NCBI GenBank assembly: GCA_002440765.1
Contig: DJVC01000117.1
Location: 1 to 11,961 of the forward strand
Length of the DNA stretch: 11,961 nt
Direction of reading: 5' to 3'
Source: a bacterium UBP3_UBA6266
Lineage (GTDB): Bacteria > Auribacterota > UBA6266
Position numbers and translations under genes: made by a program. Of the stretch, positions 7,816-11,961 are shown one piece after another. Within the stretch, counting starts at the first letter, position 1, and each line of letters opens with the position of its first letter. The notes beneath the pieces are model-generated. The model had not been told where the DNA came from. It did no database searches and worked only from the letters and a program-made list of their open reading frames with translations.

Positions 7816-7850
7816 TTTTACGGAAAAAGAATCTTAATTCTGTTAAATTT

Positions 7851-9914
7851 ATGTCTATGAATAATTTCATGTTCAATAGCGTGAGATATCTGAAAGGTGT
7901 TGGTCCGGCTAAATATAGTCTTATGGTCAGAATGGGCATATATACTGTCTACGACCTTTTGAATTATTTACCCCGGAAATACGAGGACAGGTCTGATTTC
8001 GTTAAAATACGGCAAATCAGGAAGGATGAGCAAGCTACCTTTATCGCGCAGGTGGTATTGGTCGGTTCTAAAAGAACGAGGGGCAGGAAGGAAATAGTAA
8101 ATGTTGCTTTTTCCGATGAAACGGGAATTATATGCGGAGTATGGTTTAATCAGCCCTACATAAAAAATGTATTTGAAAAAGGGCAGAAAGTCATTATTAC
8201 GGGCAAAGCCTCGGAATACGGAAAATTGCAATTAGTCAATCCTGAATATGAAATACTGGATTCGGAGGATTATGAGCTTATCAATACCGGCAGGATAGTT
8301 CCTTTTTATCCCGTTACGGAGGGTTTTTCCCAGAAAGTCTTAAGGCGGGTGATAAAGAATCTTCTGGATATCCATCTGGACGATATCGAAGAATATCTTC
8401 CCCGTTCAGTCATGGAGAAAAGGGGAATTACCGGTATCCGTGAATCTTATTTTAATGCGCATTTTCCGGAAACAGCCCAAAAGGCCTTAATGTCCAGGAA
8501 AAGTCTGGCCTTCAGGGAGTTTTTTCTTTTCCATACGGATATACTGAATAATAGAAATAAAGCAAACAGGCTATACAGGGGCATCGCACATAACACAGAC
8601 GGGAAATTGTTTTCTGATTTCCTTCCAACTCTGCCTTTCAAACTTACCGGCGCGCAGACAAAGGCTCTTTTATCTATAAAGCGGGATATGTCGGAAAATA
8701 CCAGGATGAACAGGCTTCTTCAGGGTGATGTGGGAAGCGGAAAAACCGTTGTTGCGGTTTGCGCCGCATATATCGCGGTTCAAAACGGCAAACAGGCCGC
8801 GTTTATGGCGCCTACCGAAATTCTTGCCGAGCAGCATATGAAAAAGATAGCCTCTCTTTTCTCTTCGCACAATGTAAAAATAGCGCTTATACGCGGAAAC
8901 ATGAAAAAATCAGAAAGGGACGACATCCTTAGGAAAATCAAAAGCGGCGAATATGATATTATAGTAGGGACACATGCTCTCATTCAGGAAGATATCAGGT
9001 TTTCCGCTTTAAGTCTTGTGGTGATAGATGAACAGCATAAATTCGGAGTTGTACAGAGAGAAAAACTGGTGAGTAAAGGATTGTATCCCGATACGATTGT
9101 GATGACAGCCACACCTATTCCCAGAACGCTGGCAGTTACTGTTTACGGGGATATGGATGTTTCTGTTATTAACACTCTTCCGGAAGGCCGGATTCCCGTG
9201 AAAACATTTCATATTACCGGCCGGAAACTGGATGACGCGTACAATTTTATTAAAAGAAAAGTTTTAGCCGAAGGGGATCAGGCGTATATTGTTTATCCTG
9301 CCGTCGAAGATTCCGGGAGATCCGAACTTAAATCTGTTATCAATATGTATAAGAAGCTGTCGGATTCTGTCTTTTCCGGAATAAGGACAGGGCTGGTGCA
9401 CGGAAAATTGAAAGCGGAAACAAAAGAAGAGATAATGAAGCTTTTTATGAATAATGAGATTAAAATACTGTTTGCCACGAGCATAATTGAAGTCGGGCTG
9501 GATAATCCAAAGGCTACGGTTATGATGGTAGAAAATGCCGAACGTTACGGACTTTCCCAGCTTCACCAGTTGAGAGGAAGAGTGGGGAGAGGGGAAAAGC
9601 AGTCATACTGTATTTTACTGAGCGATGGAAAAAATGAGCAGGCTGAAAAGCGCATTGATGCTCTGGTAAAAATCAATGACGGCTTTAAGATTGCCGAAAT
9701 AGATTTGACTTTGAGGGGTCCCGGTCAGTTCCATGGCACAAAACAACACGGCATATCTGATTTTAAAGTTGCCGATGTTATAAAAGACAGGGAAATGCTG
9801 TTTCAGGCAAGACATGATACGAAGATAATGTTTATGAAAGATCCCCGCGTCATGCGGGATTCATTTTCTTTGGCTTCCATTTTATACGGGAATAAACAGA
9901 GGATTTATCAATAG
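7851..9914 (+). CDS. recG: ATP-dependent DNA helicase RecG
   Basis: RecG is a double-strand DNA translocase that regresses stalled replication forks and processes branched DNA and R-loops. The 687 residues are near the length of the E. coli and B. subtilis proteins. The N-terminal wedge region begins with YLKGVGP (13-19) and LPRKYEDRS (40-48), followed by an OB-type domain around 60-150. Helicase motifs are GDVGSGKT (292-299, Walker A), the DEQH box (393-396), TATPIPRTLA (419-428), VGLDNPKAT (548-556) and QLRGRVGRG (573-581, motif VI). The C-terminal TRG-type region has IAEIDLTLRGPGQFHGTKQHG (from 614). Met at 7857 and 7869 are possible alternative starts; none of the three has a Shine-Dalgarno site, so the exact start is uncertain by up to six residues. 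It heads a tightly packed block, with the rsmD start three bases after its stop. Confidence 0.97.
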   Translation: MSMNNFMFNSVRYLKGVGPAKYSLMVRMGIYTVYDLLNYLPRKYEDRSDFVKIRQIRKDEQATFIAQVVLVGSKRTRGRKEIVNVAFSDETGIICGVWFNQPYIKNVFEKGQKVIITGKASEYGKLQLVNPEYEILDSEDYELINTGRIVPFYPVTEGFSQKVLRRVIKNLLDIHLDDIEEYLPRSVMEKRGITGIRESYFNAHFPETAQKALMSRKSLAFREFFLFHTDILNNRNKANRLYRGIAHNTDGKLFSDFLPTLPFKLTGAQTKALLSIKRDMSENTRMNRLLQGDVGSGKTVVAVCAAYIAVQNGKQAAFMAPTEILAEQHMKKIASLFSSHNVKIALIRGNMKKSERDDILRKIKSGEYDIIVGTHALIQEDIRFSALSLVVIDEQHKFGVVQREKLVSKGLYPDTIVMTATPIPRTLAVTVYGDMDVSVINTLPEGRIPVKTFHITGRKLDDAYNFIKRKVLAEGDQAYIVYPAVEDSGRSELKSVINMYKKLSDSVFSGIRTGLVHGKLKAETKEEIMKLFMNNEIKILFATSIIEVGLDNPKATVMMVENAERYGLSQLHQLRGRVGRGEKQSYCILLSDGKNEQAEKRIDALVKINDGFKIAEIDLTLRGPGQFHGTKQHGISDFKVADVIKDREMLFQARHDTKIMFMKDPRVMRDSFSLASILYGNKQRIYQ

Positions 9915-9917
9915 AGT

Positions 9918-10481
9918 ATGAGGGTGATATCGGGAAAAGCAAAAGGGAAAAGATTGTTTTCCCCTGAAAATTCTTCTCTGCGGCCGACATTAGACAGGGT
10001 CAAGGAGAGTATTTTCAATATGATATCAGGCGCGCTGCCCGGGGCCGCGGTATTGGACCTTTTTGCGGGTACAGGTCAATTGGGAATAGAAGCCTTAAGC
10101 AGGGAATCAAAGCATTGTCTCTTCATAGAAAAAGACGCCGCCGCGTGTAAAATAATACAAAAGAACCTTTCGTATACAAACTTAAACGGTTCCGCGACAT
10201 TAATAAGAACGGATGTTCTGGACGGTGTCAAAAGCCTGCATAAACAAGGGGTTCGCTTTGATCTGGTCTTTGCCGATCCGCCTTACAAATGCGATTATTT
10301 TGGCTCCGGTGAAGGTATAAATCTGTTGAAACTGGAATATCTGTATGATATTATCGCCGTTAACGGTTTATTCGTAGCCGAACACAAATCAAAAAACAGA
10401 TTTGATTTCGGGCCGGAATTCAGGGAAATAAGGAACAGGGTTTTCGGACAAACATCAATAACCATCCTTAAGAGATTTTAA
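9918..10481 (+). CDS. rsmD: 16S rRNA (guanine(966)-N(2))-methyltransferase
   Basis: RsmD uses S-adenosylmethionine to methylate the N2 of guanine 966 in 16S rRNA during assembly of the small subunit. The 187 residues match the family. The N-terminus MRVISGKAKGKRL and LRPTLDRVKESIFNMI (21-36) are characteristic. The SAM-binding motif I is VLDLFAGTGQLGIEALSR (45-62), the acidic loop ending beta-2 is IEKD (70-73), and the catalytic N-methyltransferase motif IV is ADPPY (119-123). No strong Shine-Dalgarno is close: an AGAGGA at about 9898-9903 lies some 14 bases away, inside the end of recG, so initiation is probably coupled to recG translation. One base separates its stop from coaD. The rsmD-coaD pair is a very common bacterial arrangement. 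Confidence 0.95.
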   Translation: MRVISGKAKGKRLFSPENSSLRPTLDRVKESIFNMISGALPGAAVLDLFAGTGQLGIEALSRESKHCLFIEKDAAACKIIQKNLSYTNLNGSATLIRTDVLDGVKSLHKQGVRFDLVFADPPYKCDYFGSGEGINLLKLEYLYDIIAVNGLFVAEHKSKNRFDFGPEFREIRNRVFGQTSITILKRF

Positions 10482-10482
10482 T

Positions 10483-10965
10483 ATGAATAAAAAAGCTGTA
10501 TATGCCGGCAGTTTCGACCCTATTACCTACGGGCATGTGGATGTCATCGAGAGGGCTTCAAAGATATTTGAAGAATTGGTGGTCGCGGTAGCATGTAATG
10601 TATCAAAAACATCTTTATTCAGTGTTGAAGAACGGTTGAAGCATATCAGAGGGTCATTGAATAAGATCAGTAATGTGACAGTGGATTCTTTTGACAGTCT
10701 TCTTGTCGATTATGCGGAAAAAATAAACGCGAAGGTCCTGGTAAGAGGATTAAGGGCCCTTACGGATTTCGAATATGAATTTCAGATGGCTTTGACCAAT
10801 CGAAAACTTGCGGAAAACATTGAAACGATTTTTTTGATGCCGAAAGAGCAATATTCTTACATAAGCTCTAAGATGATTAAGGAAATTATTGCGCTGGGAG
10901 GGGATGTATCTTGTTTTGTGCCTCCTATAGTGAAAGAAGCTTTGATCGGAAAGATGAGGAAATAA
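10483..10965 (+). CDS. coaD: Phosphopantetheine adenylyltransferase
   Basis: CoaD transfers AMP from ATP to 4'-phosphopantetheine, giving dephospho-CoA, the penultimate step of coenzyme A synthesis. The 160 residues are full length. The nucleotidyltransferase signature is [10 protein letters not shown] (9-18) with the T/H-x-G-H element at 15-18. Also present are K42, the [13 protein letters not shown] block (87-99) with R88, and the C-terminal [12 protein letters not shown] (124-135), equivalent to the ISS-x-x-x-KE motif that contacts the nucleotide. A weak purine stretch at 10470-10475 (AAGAGA) may serve as the ribosome-binding site. The gene begins one base after rsmD and ends one base before pta, whose product uses acetyl-CoA. 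Confidence 0.97.
   Translation: MNKKAVYAGSFDPITYGHVDVIERASKIFEELVVAVACNVSKTSLFSVEERLKHIRGSLNKISNVTVDSFDSLLVDYAEKINAKVLVRGLRALTDFEYEFQMALTNRKLAENIETIFLMPKEQYSYISSKMIKEIIALGGDVSCFVPPIVKEALIGKMRK
10956..10960 (+). promoter_or_regulatory. Shine-Dalgarno site of pta
   Basis: GAGGA lies inside the final codons of coaD, six bases before the pta ATG at 10967, and supports that start. Its position inside coaD ties the two genes into one transcript. Confidence 0.65.
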
Positions 10966-10966
10966 A

Positions 10967-11950
10967 ATGAGCTTTTTTGAAGATATCGTGTCAAGAATAC
11001 AAAAAGGCAGAAAAATAGTTTTTCCCGAAACTTACGACGTCCGGGTTTTGAAGGCCGCGCTTGAGATATATGAACAGGGCTGGGCCGAGCCTGTGCTCCT
11101 GGGGAAACCGGATGTTATTAAAAAAGAGGTGGATATAGGGGATAACATCACGATAATAGATCCCGATTCATATGAGAAAAAAGAAGAATTTATTGACGCA
11201 TATCATGAACTCAGAAAACATAAGGGAATAACAAGAAGCATTGCCCGGAAATTTATTGAGAAGCCGCTTTTTTTCGGAGCAATGATGGTCCGCAGGGGTA
11301 TTGTTGACGGTATGGTTGCAGGCTCGACCGCGACTTCGGCTGATGTAATAAGATCCGCCATACATGTAATAGGTACTCACCCCGGAATTAAAACGGCATC
11401 CAGTTCTTTCGCGATGATAGTGCCCGAATGCCCCTTCGGTTCAGACGGAAGGTTTATATATGCTGATTCGGGTTTAGTTCCCGACCCGGACGCTGAACAG
11501 CTTGCGGATATTGCTATCGCGTCTTCAAAAATGTGCAAGGTGCTATATGACACCGAACCGGTTGTGGCAATGCTGTCGTTTTCGACCAAAGGCAGCGCGC
11601 GCCACAAAATGTTGGATAAGGTTATTGCGGCTGTCGAAATCGCGAAGTCTAAGGAACCGTCTTTAAAAATCGACGGGGAACTGCAGGGGGATGCCGCATT
11701 GGTTCCCGCTATAGGGCAGAAGAAGGCTCCCGGCAGTCCTGTAGCAGGAAAAGCCAATGTTCTGATTTTCCCGGATTTAAATGCCGGGAATATCGCTTAT
11801 AAACTTACAGAAAGATTAGCTAAGGCTGAAGCCTACGGTCCATTACTCCAGGGTCTGGCGAAACCGGTAAATGACCTTTCCAGGGGTTGTACTGTAAATG
11901 ACATTGTAACTGTTGCCGCGATAACAGCGCTTGAGTCAGAGCGTAACTGA
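10967..11950 (+). CDS. pta: Phosphate acetyltransferase
   Basis: Pta interconverts acetyl-CoA plus phosphate and acetyl phosphate plus CoA; with acetate kinase it makes ATP from acetyl-CoA or activates acetate. The 327 residues correspond to the short, single-domain form without the N-terminal regulatory domain of E. coli Pta. Marks are GRKIVFPE (14-21), [20 protein letters not shown] (from 111), SMFF-like [11 protein letters not shown] (145-155), [19 protein letters not shown] (165-183), FSTKGSAR (205-212), [13 protein letters not shown] (268-280) and [17 protein letters not shown] (291-307). S305, R306 and D312 fall where the Methanosarcina enzyme has its catalytic Ser/Arg and Asp. Phosphate butyryltransferase is a relative, but these blocks fit Pta better. 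The gene is complete, ending 11 bases before the window edge. An acetate kinase gene often follows but is not visible. Confidence 0.95.
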   Translation: MSFFEDIVSRIQKGRKIVFPETYDVRVLKAALEIYEQGWAEPVLLGKPDVIKKEVDIGDNITIIDPDSYEKKEEFIDAYHELRKHKGITRSIARKFIEKPLFFGAMMVRRGIVDGMVAGSTATSADVIRSAIHVIGTHPGIKTASSSFAMIVPECPFGSDGRFIYADSGLVPDPDAEQLADIAIASSKMCKVLYDTEPVVAMLSFSTKGSARHKMLDKVIAAVEIAKSKEPSLKIDGELQGDAALVPAIGQKKAPGSPVAGKANVLIFPDLNAGNIAYKLTERLAKAEAYGPLLQGLAKPVNDLSRGCTVNDIVTVAAITALESERN

Positions 11951-11961
11951 ATACATCACCT

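Noticed and set aside
7828..7841. Inverted repeat AGAAT-CTTA-ATTCT in the recG leader as an operator or attenuator
   Set aside because: The arms are only five mostly A/T bases in an AT-rich leader, which chance readily explains; no T-run or known binding site accompanies it.
11377..11757. 126-residue minus-strand reading frame opposite pta
   Set aside because: It is the reverse-complement shadow of conserved pta motifs, with no independent start signal or recognisable product.
11951..11961. Start of an acetate kinase gene after pta
   Set aside because: ackA often follows pta, but the 11 remaining bases hold no start codon with a recognisable product, so nothing can be annotated.
1..11961. 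Novel defence, mobile or biosynthetic system hidden in the window
   Set aside because: Nearly every base belongs to a recognised housekeeping gene, the longest gap is 112 bases, and I saw no repeats, integrase, transposase, toxin-antitoxin pair or unexplained reading frame.

Overview
This window is a bacterial chromosomal segment made almost wholly of conserved housekeeping genes. It holds eleven protein genes: one runs off the left edge, and the other ten are intact. I see no RNA gene, mobile element, CRISPR array, prophage or long repeat. The DNA is moderately AT-rich, AGA/AGG arginine codons are common, and the SecD and SecF parts are fused into one polypeptide. The source cannot be named from this. 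The gene chain resembles Clostridia-like order, but the proteins also suit an uncultured candidate phylum such as Omnitrophota. That suggestion is low-confidence inference, and the SpoIID-domain protein does not by itself mean that the organism sporulates.

Left block (2-7501, + strand). The order is the 3' part of a SpoIID/LytB-domain gene, queA, tgt, yajC, secDF, recJ. Spacers run from a 1-base overlap (tgt/yajC) to 26 bases (yajC/secDF), with no internal terminator or promoter visible, so this is probably one operon. QueA and Tgt are two enzymes of queuosine tRNA modification. YajC and SecDF are the accessory module of the Sec protein-export machine. RecJ is a 5'-3' single-strand DNA exonuclease.

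Middle (7502-7850). rpmB (ribosomal protein L28) is the only minus-strand gene. It converges on recJ across 9 bases and diverges from recG across 112 bases. The divergent gap holds a good extended -10 promoter for rpmB and a perfect TATAAT-like -10 pointing toward recG.

Right block (7851-11950, + strand). The order is recG (fork-remodelling helicase), rsmD (16S rRNA m2G966 methyltransferase), coaD (coenzyme A biosynthesis) and pta (acetyl-CoA to acetyl phosphate), separated by 3, 1 and 1 bases, evidently an operon starting at recG. CoaD and Pta are linked through CoA metabolism. The last 11 bases contain nothing identifiable.

I did not find an undescribed biological system here. The findings are modest points about gene order, motif departures, start signals and the shared divergent promoter region.
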